A stretch of 19,824 nucleotides of DNA from positions 1 through 19,824 of the forward strand of contig CAZKTS010000105.1 in assembly GCA_964555735.1 (NCBI GenBank), given 5' to 3'. The stretch comes from CAZKTS01 sp964555735. GTDB taxonomy: Bacteria; Actinomycetota; Acidimicrobiia; IMCC26256; PALSA-555. This document shows positions 7,008 to 14,801 of this stretch, in pieces. Both the position numbers and the translations under genes were made by a program. Numbering within the stretch: position 1 is the stretch's first letter; each line of letters begins with the position of its first letter. The notes below the pieces were generated by a model. It was given only the letters and a program-made list of their open reading frames with translations. It had not been told where the DNA came from and searched no databases.

Positions 7008-10000
7008 GCGGGCGCGGAGCACGGATCATCACGGTGGCGGTCGTCGCCCTGCTCATCGCGGGGTCGATCACGGGCATCGCGTCGGCCGGGGCCGACGAGA
7101 CCCCGGCGGATCCGCCGGCGGCGACCGAGCCCGAGCTGACGTCGACGACGGTCCCGGAGCCACCGGCGCCCGACGGGGCCACCACGACCACCACCACTGC
7201 CCCCGCGCCCCCGCCTGCCCCCGACGCCGGCGCGGCATCGCTCGACGTCGGCGCGCTCGCCGACCCGGTGCCGTACGTGTGGCACACGAGTCCGGCGCTC
7301 GTCGAGCAGGTGGGGACGCCCGGCAGCGCGACGAGCTACTGGTCCGACGGCACCACGGTCAGCGCGTATGGCGGCACGGTGCCGGTCAACGTCACCTGTC
7401 CCTCGCCCACCACGTACGTGACGTGGGTCGTCCGGATGCGCTTCCTCCCGATGATCCCGCCGTTCCTCTGGACCGGGTTCAGGAACCTCGACGTTGCCTC
7501 CAAGATCGACGGCAGCGCGAGCGACACCGTCACCATCCCGACGATCGACTACATCCAGGACACGCTGCACGGTCGGGTCGATCAGTTCTCGCCGACGGTC
7601 GCCTCGTTCACGCCGTACTGCCACAACGACCCGTGGAACTCGGGCGGGAGCTCGGGGTACTCGCTCGGCAACGGGATGGACCGGCTCGAGAGCCTGGTCG
7701 ACCCCGGCGCGGACCCCGGGCCCGGACCCGACGACAACCACCCGCCGGTCTCGTCGTTCACGCAGACCCCCAGCGGGGCGGGACCGGGCAGCATCCACTT
7801 CGTGTCGACGAGCACCGATCCCGACGGCGACACGCTCACCTACGACTGGGACTTCGGCGACGGCTCGCCGCACGGCATCGGCGCCAACGTCGTGCACCAG
7901 TACACGGAACCCGGGACCTACACCGCGACGCTGAAGGTCACGGACCCCGAGGGTGAGGACGACTCCTCGTCGCAGCCCGTCGCGATCGCGCCCCCACCGC
8001 TTGGGGTCGCGGTGTTCTTCCCCGACTACGAGTCGGGCAGCGTGCCCCCGGGCGCCGAGTTCACCGCGCGCGTGCGCGTCGCGGCCGGACCCGACGGCGT
8101 CGGTGACCTGTCGGACCTCGACTTCACCGGCGACCTCCTGAAGGTCACGCGCGGCGCCGACGTGGTGGAGATCGTCGAGCTGCCCGACGACGACGCGCCG
8201 TTCGAGCTCGCGCCGGGCGAGTTCCGCGACTACGACGTCCGGCTCCGGACCGTCGGCCAAGGGCGGTTCACCGTGGCTTCGACGGTCGCGGGCGAGGATG
8301 CCGGCGCCCACGCCGTCGCGCCGGTCACCGGCACGGCGAACGGCAACGTCTCGCCGCTCGCGGTCGTCCTCGACGGTCGCGAGGTGGGCAACGACGCGGT
8401 CGAGGTGACCATGTCGGTCACCAACCAGGGCAGCGGCCCGATCGACGGGCTCGAGTACCCGGGCAACGGCGGTCTGACGCTGCGGCCCGAGCTGATCGTC
8501 GGCGCGCTGCGCGGCGAGGTCGTGATCAGCTCCGGGCCGTCGCCTCGACTGCCGTCGTCGCTGGCGGCCGGTGAGACCGCGACCACGACGTTCCGCCTCG
8601 TCGCCGAGGCGCCCGGCTCGGTGCTCCTCGTCGGCCAGGCGCGCCGGGAGCGCGACGGCAGCACGCTGAGTGCGGTCGACACCGCCGAGGTCGAGGTCGG
8701 CGAGAAGAAGCTCTCGAGCGACTCGTTGCGCGACTGGCTGATCGCGCTCGCGGAGGGCAACCAGGCGGCGGCGCAGGACGAGCTCAAGCGACTCCAGACC
8801 AGCGCGGGCAAGCTCTTGCGCAAGCACCTCGCCGCCGCGGTGAAGCGCGGTGACGTCGACATCCCGATCGCACCCAACGGTCCCCAACCGGATCTCGTGC
8901 CGCTCGACAACCGCCAGCTGGCGGGTGCAGCGTTCGCCGGCCTCTTCGACGGCGTCGTGAAGGGCGCGGGCAACACCCTCGACTTCGGCATCGTGACGCC
9001 GGCCAAGTACTACGTGAGCGTGCTGCTGAGCGGCGAGTTCCGCCAGGCGGGCACCGACTTCGTGGATGCCGGCATCACCCTCAAGGGCGGCGCGGACGGG
9101 ATCGCGTACGGCACCTTCGCCGCCATGTTCAACGGCTACGACATCGCGTCGAGCCAGCTCGGCGGCGGGAAGGAGTACAACGACCTCGTCGAGGCCATGC
9201 AGGACGATGCCAAGCAGCTCGCGCTGCTGGAGGCCGAGATCGACCCGACGGTCCAGGCCTTCGAAGCGCGGTTCGAAGCGTTCCTCCAGAGCCAGGAGGC
9301 ACGCATCGCGGAGGACCCGGAGGGCTGGGCCCACGACGTCACCGAGTTCGCGGGCCAGATCATCGGCGAGGAGGTGTTCACCGAGGGCCTTGCCCGCGGC
9401 GGCAACAAGCTCATGGAGACGACCGTCAAGGCGGCCGAGAACAGCGCGCAGACGAGGCGCGCGGCCAGGAGGGCGACCTCTTCGGACACGCTCGAGGCGC
9501 TCGGGGAGGACACCGTCGTGTCGGTCGGCCAGGTGCAGCGGCTCGCCGGCATCACCGAGACCGATGCCGCAAAGATCCAGAAGATCACGCAGGAGATGAA
9601 CGAGAAGTACGCCGACTACGGGCTGAACCTCGAGATCCAGGCCCGGCCGTCGAACGTGCACTCGGCCAAGTTCCTCAACGATCCTGGGACCTTCGCGCTG
9701 CCGAAGCCCGAGGTGTTCAAGGCCAAGAACATCAGTGACATCGACGTCGTGCTCGGCGCCGACGAGTCGGCGCTCGGTCAGCTCGGTGTGTTCCAACCGA
9801 AGCTGCCCAGCGACGCGGCGCTGCGGAAGAAGGGCTTCACCACGCCCGAGCAGATCAAGGAGGTGAAGGACCGCTTCAACACCCAGGCGAAGGTGTGGAA
9901 GGAGTGGAACGACCCGACCTCGGACTTCGCCAAGAAGTTCGCCAAGGCGAGCAAGGAAGGTGGCGGCACCTTCGAGTTCCCGGTGCCGACCGAGGTCGGC

Positions 10001-10636
10001 TCCAAGGCTCCGGCGGGCCCCCGGACGTACGACCTCCAGGCCACCGCCACGCCGTCGGGCCGGAACAAGACCACGCTGATCCAGGCGGTGGGTCCCGACG
10101 GCACGACGCACCCGATCGTGAGCGACATCGACTTCCACGCCTACATCGACGCCGAGAAGGGCAACCTCCCCGCCGGCATCCGGGCCCAGATCGAGGCCGA
10201 TCTGGAGCGGAAGTACCGCGAGGCCGGGATCGCCTACGGCGAGCACGGGGCGTCGTACAACGGCTCCGACTGGAAGGGCCTGAACCGACCCAACGGGGCG
10301 GCGGCCCGGGCGCAGTTCCTGATCGAGAGCCGCCCGGCCGCCGAGACCGGGCAGCTGGTCGACGACGCCTACAACGCGATCCGCAAGGCGGCGAGCGAGC
10401 AGGCGACCGCGCTCGAGGAGCGGGCCGCCCGCCTCGACGCCGTGGCCGAGTCCCTGCCCATGGCCGGTCGCCAGGCCGCCCGGTCCGAGGCCAACCGGGC
10501 CCGGATGGAAGCGGCGACCCTGCGGGCCCAGCTGGCGACCTTCACCAAGGACGCCCTGCTCAAGGGCCTGAACCCGGGCAAGTTCGTGATCAAGTTCCGG
10601 GCCGACGCCATCCACGTGGGCTCCGGGGCGATCTGA
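7004..10636 (+). CDS. Large secreted PKD-domain protein with helical middle and cyclase-like C-terminal region
   Basis: This 1210-aa protein begins with a Sec signal peptide (R4/R7, hydrophobic core 8-25, cleavage probably after A28 or A30). A Thr/Pro/Ala-rich linker (about 31-80) and an unrecognised region (80-240) follow. Next is a PKD domain (about 247-329, with Y280-DWDFGDG and YTEPGTYTATLKVTDPEG), then two probable beta-sandwich segments (330-565). A helical, charged region spans 570-870. Residues about 875-1095 carry RPSN (R881), K901/K906/K908, D1041-I-D1043 and H1081-G, an order like edema-factor-type nucleotidyl cyclases. This match is tentative. A coiled-coil-like tail (about 1120-1190) ends the chain. 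The start has a strong GGGGAGG four bases upstream. The PKD domain suggests extracellular or surface display. No immunity-like gene follows. Confidence 0.85.
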   Translation: MSGRGARIITVAVVALLIAGSITGIASAGADETPADPPAATEPELTSTTVPEPPAPDGATTTTTTAPAPPPAPDAGAASLDVGALADPVPYVWHTSPALVEQVGTPGSATSYWSDGTTVSAYGGTVPVNVTCPSPTTYVTWVVRMRFLPMIPPFLWTGFRNLDVASKIDGSASDTVTIPTIDYIQDTLHGRVDQFSPTVASFTPYCHNDPWNSGGSSGYSLGNGMDRLESLVDPGADPGPGPDDNHPPVSSFTQTPSGAGPGSIHFVSTSTDPDGDTLTYDWDFGDGSPHGIGANVVHQYTEPGTYTATLKVTDPEGEDDSSSQPVAIAPPPLGVAVFFPDYESGSVPPGAEFTARVRVAAGPDGVGDLSDLDFTGDLLKVTRGADVVEIVELPDDDAPFELAPGEFRDYDVRLRTVGQGRFTVASTVAGEDAGAHAVAPVTGTANGNVSPLAVVLDGREVGNDAVEVTMSVTNQGSGPIDGLEYPGNGGLTLRPELIVGALRGEVVISSGPSPRLPSSLAAGETATTTFRLVAEAPGSVLLVGQARRERDGSTLSAVDTAEVEVGEKKLSSDSLRDWLIALAEGNQAAAQDELKRLQTSAGKLLRKHLAAAVKRGDVDIPIAPNGPQPDLVPLDNRQLAGAAFAGLFDGVVKGAGNTLDFGIVTPAKYYVSVLLSGEFRQAGTDFVDAGITLKGGADGIAYGTFAAMFNGYDIASSQLGGGKEYNDLVEAMQDDAKQLALLEAEIDPTVQAFEARFEAFLQSQEARIAEDPEGWAHDVTEFAGQIIGEEVFTEGLARGGNKLMETTVKAAENSAQTRRAARRATSSDTLEALGEDTVVSVGQVQRLAGITETDAAKIQKITQEMNEKYADYGLNLEIQARPSNVHSAKFLNDPGTFALPKPEVFKAKNISDIDVVLGADESALGQLGVFQPKLPSDAALRKKGFTTPEQIKEVKDRFNTQAKVWKEWNDPTSDFAKKFAKASKEGGGTFEFPVPTEVGSKAPAGPRTYDLQATATPSGRNKTTLIQAVGPDGTTHPIVSDIDFHAYIDAEKGNLPAGIRAQIEADLERKYREAGIAYGEHGASYNGSDWKGLNRPNGAAARAQFLIESRPAAETGQLVDDAYNAIRKAASEQATALEERAARLDAVAESLPMAGRQAARSEANRARMEAATLRAQLATFTKDALLKGLNPGKFVIKFRADAIHVGSGAI

Positions 10637-10640
10637 ACCG

Positions 10641-10682
10641 GGATCCGAGATCCGGGGTCCGGGCCGGGCGGGCTCGGACCCC
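10641..10682 (+). terminator. Tandem hairpins downstream of the PKD gene, probable terminator
   Basis: Two stem-loops abut just after the stop codon. GGATC-CGA-GATCC occupies 10641-10653. GGGGTCCG (10654-10661) pairs perfectly with CGGACCCC (10675-10682) around a 13-nt loop. The sequence GATTTCTC follows. The second stem is strong, but the U-tract is short, as is common in high-GC actinobacteria. Confidence 0.6.
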
Positions 10683-10685
10683 GAT

Positions 10686-10714
10686 TTCTCAAGGGTTCAC
10701 AGGGCGTGTAGCCT
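10686..10714 (+). promoter_or_regulatory. Candidate promoter for infA and the alpha operon
   Basis: TTCTCA (10686-10691) and TAGCCT (10709-10714) are separated by 17 bp. The -10 box fits the TAGNNT form frequent in actinobacteria, while the -35 box matches TTGACA at four positions. It lies just after the hairpins and about 100 bp before the likely infA start. This suggests a fresh transcription start near 10720 for the infA-to-truA genes. Confidence 0.45.
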
Positions 10715-10740
10715 GGTCAGGCTCCGAGAGAGTTTCGATT

Positions 10741-10794
10741 GGGCGTTTCGCGCGCCCAGGACCCACCGCCGGCCGCCCACTTCCGGGCGCCGGC
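10741..10794 (+). promoter_or_regulatory. Structured infA leader (two hairpins)
   Basis: GGGCG (10741-10745) pairs with CGCCC (10753-10757). GCCGGCCGCCC (10768-10778) pairs with GGGCGCCGGC (10785-10794) around the loop ACTTCC, with a single bulged C. The second hairpin is very stable and ends 19 nt before the proposed infA start. Such a structure fits an untranslated leader better than a coding extension. A regulatory function is inference. Confidence 0.45.
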
Positions 10795-10813
10795 TCGACG
10801 AAGTGAGAAGGCG

Positions 10814-11038
10814 CTGGCCAAGCCCAAGGACGACACGATCCTCGTGGAGGGAACGGTAGTCGAGCCGTTGCCCAACGCGATGTTCCGTGTGGAGCTCGAG
10901 AACGGGCACAAGGTCCTCGCCCACATCTCCGGGAAGATGCGCATGCACTACATCCGCATCCTCCCCGGCGACCGGGTGCAGGTGGAGCTGACGCCGTACG
11001 ACCTCAGCCGAGGTCGCATCACCTACCGCTACAAGTAG
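10814..11038 (+). CDS. infA: Translation initiation factor IF-1, apparent CTG start
   Basis: The product (AKPKDDTILVEGTVVEPLPN, then AMFRVELENGHKVLAHISGK, then RGRITYRYK) is a full IF-1 OB-fold protein. It binds the 30S A-site and supports initiation with IF-2 and IF-3. Homologues begin MAKPK, and the codon at that position here is CTG (10814). The only other in-frame candidate is TTG at 10739, which would add 25 unconserved residues read through a strong hairpin. The CTG start gives 74 aa, close to the family length of 72-73. AGAAGG lies close upstream (10806-10811) and GTGAG at 10803-10807. Identity is certain and the start is less so. rpmJ follows 39 bp later, as in most bacteria. Confidence 0.87.
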   Translation: MAKPKDDTILVEGTVVEPLPNAMFRVELENGHKVLAHISGKMRMHYIRILPGDRVQVELTPYDLSRGRITYRYK

Positions 11039-11077
11039 CGGACGAAGAACCGATCGAGAAGAAGTGGAAGCGCTGCG

Positions 11078-11191
11078 ATGAAGGTCCGACCGTCGGTCAA
11101 GAAGATCTGCGAGAAGTGCAAGGTCATCCGGCGTCACGGGTCGGTGCGCGTCATCTGCGTGAACCCGCGCCACAAGCAGCGCCAGGGCTGA
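11078..11191 (+). CDS. rpmJ: 50S ribosomal protein L36 (zinc-binding C+ form)
   Basis: This 37-codon gene encodes MKVRPSVKKICEKCKVIRRH followed by a second conserved half ending in CVNPRHKQRQG. The zinc ligands C11, C14, C27 and H32 are intact, so this is the C+ paralogue type. L36 is a small late-assembling 50S protein near the peptidyl-transferase side of the subunit. GAAGTGGAAG lies shortly upstream of the ATG. Its place between infA and rpsM is the standard one. Confidence 0.95.
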   Translation: MKVRPSVKKICEKCKVIRRHGSVRVICVNPRHKQRQG

Positions 11192-11210
11192 GGAAGAGGA
11201 ACGCGTAGCG

Positions 11211-11591
11211 ATGGCGAGAATTGCCGGCGTCGACATCCCCCGCGAGAAGCGGTTGGAGATCTCGCTCACCTACATCTTCGGGGTCGGGAAGTCGACCGCG
11301 CAGCTCATCTGCGACCAGACCAACATGCCGCGCGACACCCGCGTGCGCGACCTCACCGAGGACGAGGTCGCCCGGCTGCGCAGCTTCATCGACGGCAACC
11401 TGAAGGTCGAGGGTGACCTCCGCCGCGAGGTGGCCGCCGACATCAAGCGCAAGGTCGAGATCGGCACCTACGCCGGTCTGCGTCACCGCCGTGGGCTCCC
11501 GGTCCACGGTCAGCGAACCCGCACGAACGCCCGGACCCGCAAGGGACCGAAGAAGACCGTCGCGGGCAAGAAGAAGGTCCGCAAGCACTGA
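11211..11591 (+). CDS. rpsM: 30S ribosomal protein S13
   Basis: This 126-aa protein starts MARIAGVDIPREKRLEISLT and contains the S13 helix-two-turns-helix part (TYIFGVGKSTAQLICDQT). The C-terminal basic signature GLRHRRGLPVHGQRTRTNAR and the lysine-rich tail that reaches the decoding site follow. S13 forms the head-to-50S bridge and contacts P-site tRNA. A purine-rich AGGAAGAGGA (11191-11200) precedes the ATG by ten bases and overlaps the rpmJ stop. Length and order are normal. Confidence 0.97.
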   Translation: MARIAGVDIPREKRLEISLTYIFGVGKSTAQLICDQTNMPRDTRVRDLTEDEVARLRSFIDGNLKVEGDLRREVAADIKRKVEIGTYAGLRHRRGLPVHGQRTRTNARTRKGPKKTVAGKKKVRKH

Positions 11592-11619
11592 ACGTGTTCG
11601 AGCAAGGAAGCAGGTAACG

Positions 11620-12018
11620 GTGGCGAAGCCCCCCTCCGGCGGACGACGTCCGAAGCGCCGCGAGCGCAAGAACGTCGCCTACGGCGTCGTTCACATCAAG
11701 TCGTCGTTCAACAACACGATCATCACCATCACCGACCAGCAGGGCAACGCGATCGCGTGGGCCTCGTCCGGCAACGTCGGCTTCAAGGGCTCGCGCAAGA
11801 GCACTCCGTTCGCGGCGCAGCTCGCGGCCGAGACGGTCGCCCGGCGCGCCATGGAGCACGGCGTGCGCAAGGTCGACGTCATGGTGAAGGGCCCCGGGTC
11901 CGGCCGTGAGACCGCGATCCGCACCATCCAGAACACCGGCATCGAGGTCGTCGGCATCAAGGACGTCACCCCGATCCCGCACAACGGCTGCCGCCCGCCG
12001 AAGCGGCGTCGGGTCTGA
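11620..12018 (+). CDS. rpsK: 30S ribosomal protein S11
   Basis: GTG at 11620 is chosen because it gives MAKPPSGGRRPKRRERKNVA, a normal basic S11 N-terminus, and a 132-aa product. It avoids overlap with rpsM and has AAGGAAG and AGG matches just upstream. Core motifs include VHIKSSFNNTIITITDQQGN, GNVGFKGSRKSTPFAAQ and the C-terminal TPIPHNGCRPPKRRRV. S11 lies on the 30S platform near the mRNA exit. It sits between rpsM and rpsD in the standard alpha-operon order. Confidence 0.96.
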   Translation: MAKPPSGGRRPKRRERKNVAYGVVHIKSSFNNTIITITDQQGNAIAWASSGNVGFKGSRKSTPFAAQLAAETVARRAMEHGVRKVDVMVKGPGSGRETAIRTIQNTGIEVVGIKDVTPIPHNGCRPPKRRRV

Positions 12019-12030
12019 GGGGGCTGGCTG

Positions 12031-12654
12031 ATGGCTCGATACACCGAAGCCGTGTGCAAGCTCTGCCGCCGCGAGCGGATGAAGCTGTTCCTCAAGGGCG
12101 CCAAGTGCGACACGATGAAGTGCCCGGTGGAGCGCAAGCCGTACCCGCCGGGTGAGCACGGGCGGGGCCGCATCCGCGAGAGCGAGTACCTGCTCCAGCT
12201 CCGCGAGAAGCAGAAGGCGCGCCGCATCTACGGCGTGCTCGAGAAGCAGTTCCGCAACATGTACGCCGTCGCCAACCGCGAGGCGGGCATCACCGGCGAG
12301 AACCTGCTGCGCATGCTCGAGCAGCGCCTCGACAACGTCGTGTACCGCGCGAACTTCGCCGCGAGCCGCAACCAGGCCCGCCAGTTCGTGCGCCACGGCC
12401 ACGTGCTGGTCAACGGCAAGCGAGTCACGATCCCGTCGTACCAGTGCCGCAAGGACGACGTCGTCGAGCTCGGCGCCAAGGCGAAGGCCAACATCGTGGT
12501 CCGGCACAACGTCGACACCATCGACCGCGCCGTGCCGCAGTGGCTCGACGCGTCGCCGAGCGACCACAAGGTGACGGTCCGTGATCTCCCGCTGCGCGAG
12601 CAGATCGACGTGCCCGTGCGCGAGCAGCTGATCGTCGAGCTCTACTCCAAGTGA
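12031..12654 (+). CDS. rpsD: 30S ribosomal protein S4 (zinc-binding C+ form)
   Basis: This 207-aa protein is a primary 16S rRNA binder that nucleates 30S assembly. The N-terminal zinc module is intact: C9-x2-C12-x13-C26-x4-C31. The S4 RNA-binding domain is recognisable at about residues 97-160 (RLDNVVYRANFAASRNQARQ, then VRHGHVLVNGKRVTIPSY). The C-terminus (REQLIVELYSK) is the usual one. The ATG lies 12 bp after the rpsK stop, with a G-rich GGGGG-CTGG upstream. S4 autoregulates the alpha operon in some bacteria, but no specific target was recognised here. Confidence 0.96.
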   Translation: MARYTEAVCKLCRRERMKLFLKGAKCDTMKCPVERKPYPPGEHGRGRIRESEYLLQLREKQKARRIYGVLEKQFRNMYAVANREAGITGENLLRMLEQRLDNVVYRANFAASRNQARQFVRHGHVLVNGKRVTIPSYQCRKDDVVELGAKAKANIVVRHNVDTIDRAVPQWLDASPSDHKVTVRDLPLREQIDVPVREQLIVELYSK

Positions 12655-12709
12655 TCCCCCCGCGGGGCCGGATTCGGTCCCGCTGCACGCGAGCGAAGAA
12701 GGCAACCCC

Positions 12710-13645
12710 ATGCTGATCATCCAGCGTCCCGAGGTCGAGGCCGGCGAGGCCGACGGCCACACACAGTCGTTCGTCGTGGCTCCGCTGGAGCCCGGCTTCG
12801 GCCACACCCTCGGCAACAGCCTGCGCCGCACGCTGCTGTCGTCGATCCCCGGCGCCGCCGTCACCCAGGTGCGCTTCGACGAGGCCCTCCACGAGTTCGA
12901 CACGATCCCGGGCGTGAAGGAGGACGTGACCGACCTCATCCTCAACGTCAAGGACCTCGTGCTCACCTGCGTGGCCGACGAGCCGGTCGTGCTGCGCCTC
13001 GACAAGCGCGGCCCGGGCGAGGTGACCGCGGCCGACATCCAGACGACGTCGGACGTCGAGATCCTCAACCCCGAGCTGCATCTCGCCACGGTGAACGCCA
13101 AGGGCCGCCTGGCCGTCGACCTCACCGTCGAGCAGGGCCGGGGCTACCTCTCGGCCGAGCGCGGCAAGCGCACGTCGACGATCGGTGAGATCCCGGTCGA
13201 CGCGATCTTCTCGCCGGTGCGGCGGGTCGCGTTCTCGGTGGAGCCGACCCGGGTGGAGCAGGCGACCAACTACGACAAGCTGACCCTCGAGATCGAGACC
13301 GACGGGTCGATCTCGCCGCGTGACGCGCTCGCGTCGGCAGGCGACACGCTCCGGAGCCTCGTGAGCCTGGTGGCGGAGCTGTCCGAGGAGCCCAAGGGCC
13401 TCGAGCTCGGTGAGGTGTCACCCACGACCGCGGCGTCGCCCGACCTCGAGCTGCCGATCGAGGAGCTCGACCTCTCGGAGCGGCCGCGCAACTGCCTCAA
13501 GCGGGCGCGCGTCGACACCATCGGTCAGCTGGTGCAGAAGTCGGAGGACGACCTCCTCGCCATTACCAACTTCGGGTCGAAGTCGCTGGAGGAAGTGCTC
13601 CAGAAGCTCGACGAGCGCGGCCTGTCGCTGCGCGTGAAGGAGTAG
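12710..13645 (+). CDS. rpoA: DNA-directed RNA polymerase subunit alpha
   Basis: This 311-aa protein contains both halves of the alpha subunit. The N-terminal dimerisation domain includes VAPLEPGFGHTLGNSLRRTL and LSSIPGAAVTQVRFD, plus the VDAIFSPVRRVAFSVEPTRV segment. A linker rich in acidic residues leads to the C-terminal domain (IEELDLSERPRNCLKRARVD, then IGQLVQKSEDDLLAITNFGS). That domain contacts UP elements and activators. The protein ends soon after RGLSLRVKE, so it is shorter than the E. coli protein (329 aa), but the CTD fold looks complete. AAGAAGG precedes the ATG by about seven bases. rplQ follows two bases after the stop. Confidence 0.97.
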   Translation: MLIIQRPEVEAGEADGHTQSFVVAPLEPGFGHTLGNSLRRTLLSSIPGAAVTQVRFDEALHEFDTIPGVKEDVTDLILNVKDLVLTCVADEPVVLRLDKRGPGEVTAADIQTTSDVEILNPELHLATVNAKGRLAVDLTVEQGRGYLSAERGKRTSTIGEIPVDAIFSPVRRVAFSVEPTRVEQATNYDKLTLEIETDGSISPRDALASAGDTLRSLVSLVAELSEEPKGLELGEVSPTTAASPDLELPIEELDLSERPRNCLKRARVDTIGQLVQKSEDDLLAITNFGSKSLEEVLQKLDERGLSLRVKE

Positions 13646-13647
13646 TC

Positions 13648-13998
13648 GTGCCCACGCCCCGCAAGGGTCCCCGGTTCGGCAAGGACCCCGCGCACCAGCG
13701 GCTGATGATGGCGAACCTCGCCGCGAGCCTCTTCGAGATCGGTCACCTCACCACGACCGAGGCGAAGGCGAAGGCGCTGCGGCCCTACGCCGAGCACCTC
13801 ATCACCAAGGCCAAGCGCGGGAGCATCCACGACCGCCGACGCGTCGTCGCCACGATCCACGACAAGCAGGCCACGCACAAGCTCTTCGCCGAGATCGGTC
13901 CGCGCTACGCGCAGCGTCCGGGCGGCTACCTGCGGATCCTGAAGCTCGGCCCGCGTCCGGGCGACAACGCGCCCATGGCGCGCATCGAGCTCGTCTGA
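13648..13998 (+). CDS. rplQ: 50S ribosomal protein L17
   Basis: This 116-aa protein starts at GTG 13648 with MPTPRKGPRFGKDPAHQRLM, followed by MANLAASLFEIGHLTTTEAKAKA and the C-terminal GGYLRILKLGPRPGDNAPMA. Length and motifs are standard for L17, a 23S-binding protein near the exit tunnel. It begins two bases after the rpoA stop, which implies coupled translation. It is followed by truA, a frequent arrangement in actinobacteria and Firmicutes. Confidence 0.96.
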   Translation: MPTPRKGPRFGKDPAHQRLMMANLAASLFEIGHLTTTEAKAKALRPYAEHLITKAKRGSIHDRRRVVATIHDKQATHKLFAEIGPRYAQRPGGYLRILKLGPRPGDNAPMARIELV

Positions 13999-14008
13999 CC
14001 CTGACGGC

Positions 14009-14800
14009 GTGAGCCTCTTCGACGCTCCGGCGAAGGTGCCCGGCTCGCGTCTGAAGCTCGTCGTCGCCTACGACGGCACCGACTTCCACGGCTTCGCCGC
14101 GCAGACACCCGACATCCGCACCGTCGAGGGCGTCCTCGCCGACGCGCTCGAGAAGGTGTTGCGGGCCCAGCGTGAGTACCTCAACCTCGCGTGCGCCGGC
14201 CGCACCGACGCCGGTGTCCACGCACGGGGCCAGGTCGTCACGGTCGACGCGCCGCCCGACGCCGACGAAGCCAAGGTCGTCGGCGCGCTGAACCACATGA
14301 TCGGGCCCGAGATCGTGGTGCGCTCGTGCGAGCGCGTGGACGCCGGCTTCGACGCCCGCCGCTCGGCGACGTCACGCACCTACCGCTACTCGGTGCTGAA
14401 CCGGCCCGAGCCCGACCCGTTCCTCGCCCGCACCGCGTGGTGGATCGCCGAGCCCCTCGACCTCGCGCAGCTGCGGCTCGCCGCCGATCCGTTCGTGGGC
14501 GAGCACGACTTCGCGTCCTTCTGCCGCCGCGGTCCGGCCGGGTCGAGCACGACCCGCCATGTCCTCGACGCGCGCTGGCTCCCCGAGGTCGAGGACGACG
14601 TCTACGTGTTCGAGATCCGGGCCACCGCGTTCTGCTGGCAGATGGTGCGCTCGATCGTCGGGACGATCGTCGACGCCGGCTCGGGCAAGCGCCGCCCCGG
14701 CGACATGCTCCGCATCCTCCGGGCCAAGGACCGCCAGGCCGCCGGCACCGTCGCGCCACCCCACGGCCTCACCCTCTGGGACGTCGCGTACGGCGCCTGA
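14009..14800 (+). CDS. truA: tRNA pseudouridine(38-40) synthase TruA
   Basis: This 263-aa enzyme isomerises uridines 38-40 of the tRNA anticodon arm. The catalytic aspartate is D67 within CAGRTDAGVHARGQ. Other family segments are VAYDGTDFHGFAAQ near the N-terminus, DARRSATSRTYRYSVLNRPE, and FCWQMVRSIVGTIVDAGSGK at about 210-230. The GTG at 14009 follows the rplQ stop by ten bases and lacks a clear Shine-Dalgarno. GTG at 14036 is an alternative that keeps the catalytic core. The gene ends the ribosomal run before a block of opposite-strand genes. Confidence 0.95.
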   Translation: MSLFDAPAKVPGSRLKLVVAYDGTDFHGFAAQTPDIRTVEGVLADALEKVLRAQREYLNLACAGRTDAGVHARGQVVTVDAPPDADEAKVVGALNHMIGPEIVVRSCERVDAGFDARRSATSRTYRYSVLNRPEPDPFLARTAWWIAEPLDLAQLRLAADPFVGEHDFASFCRRGPAGSSTTRHVLDARWLPEVEDDVYVFEIRATAFCWQMVRSIVGTIVDAGSGKRRPGDMLRILRAKDRQAAGTVAPPHGLTLWDVAYGA

Positions 14801-14801
14801 C

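Noticed and set aside
7175..7215. Thr/Pro-codon microsatellite as a phase-variation tract
   Set aside because: The ACC/CCC repeats are imperfect and simply encode the Thr/Pro-rich linker of a secreted protein.
6776..10615. 1279-codon open frame on the minus strand opposite the PKD gene
   Set aside because: It is an antisense shadow in high-GC DNA. It is rich in Arg/Asp/Leu/Val with no domain, while the plus strand has a signal peptide, a PKD motif and a strong Shine-Dalgarno.
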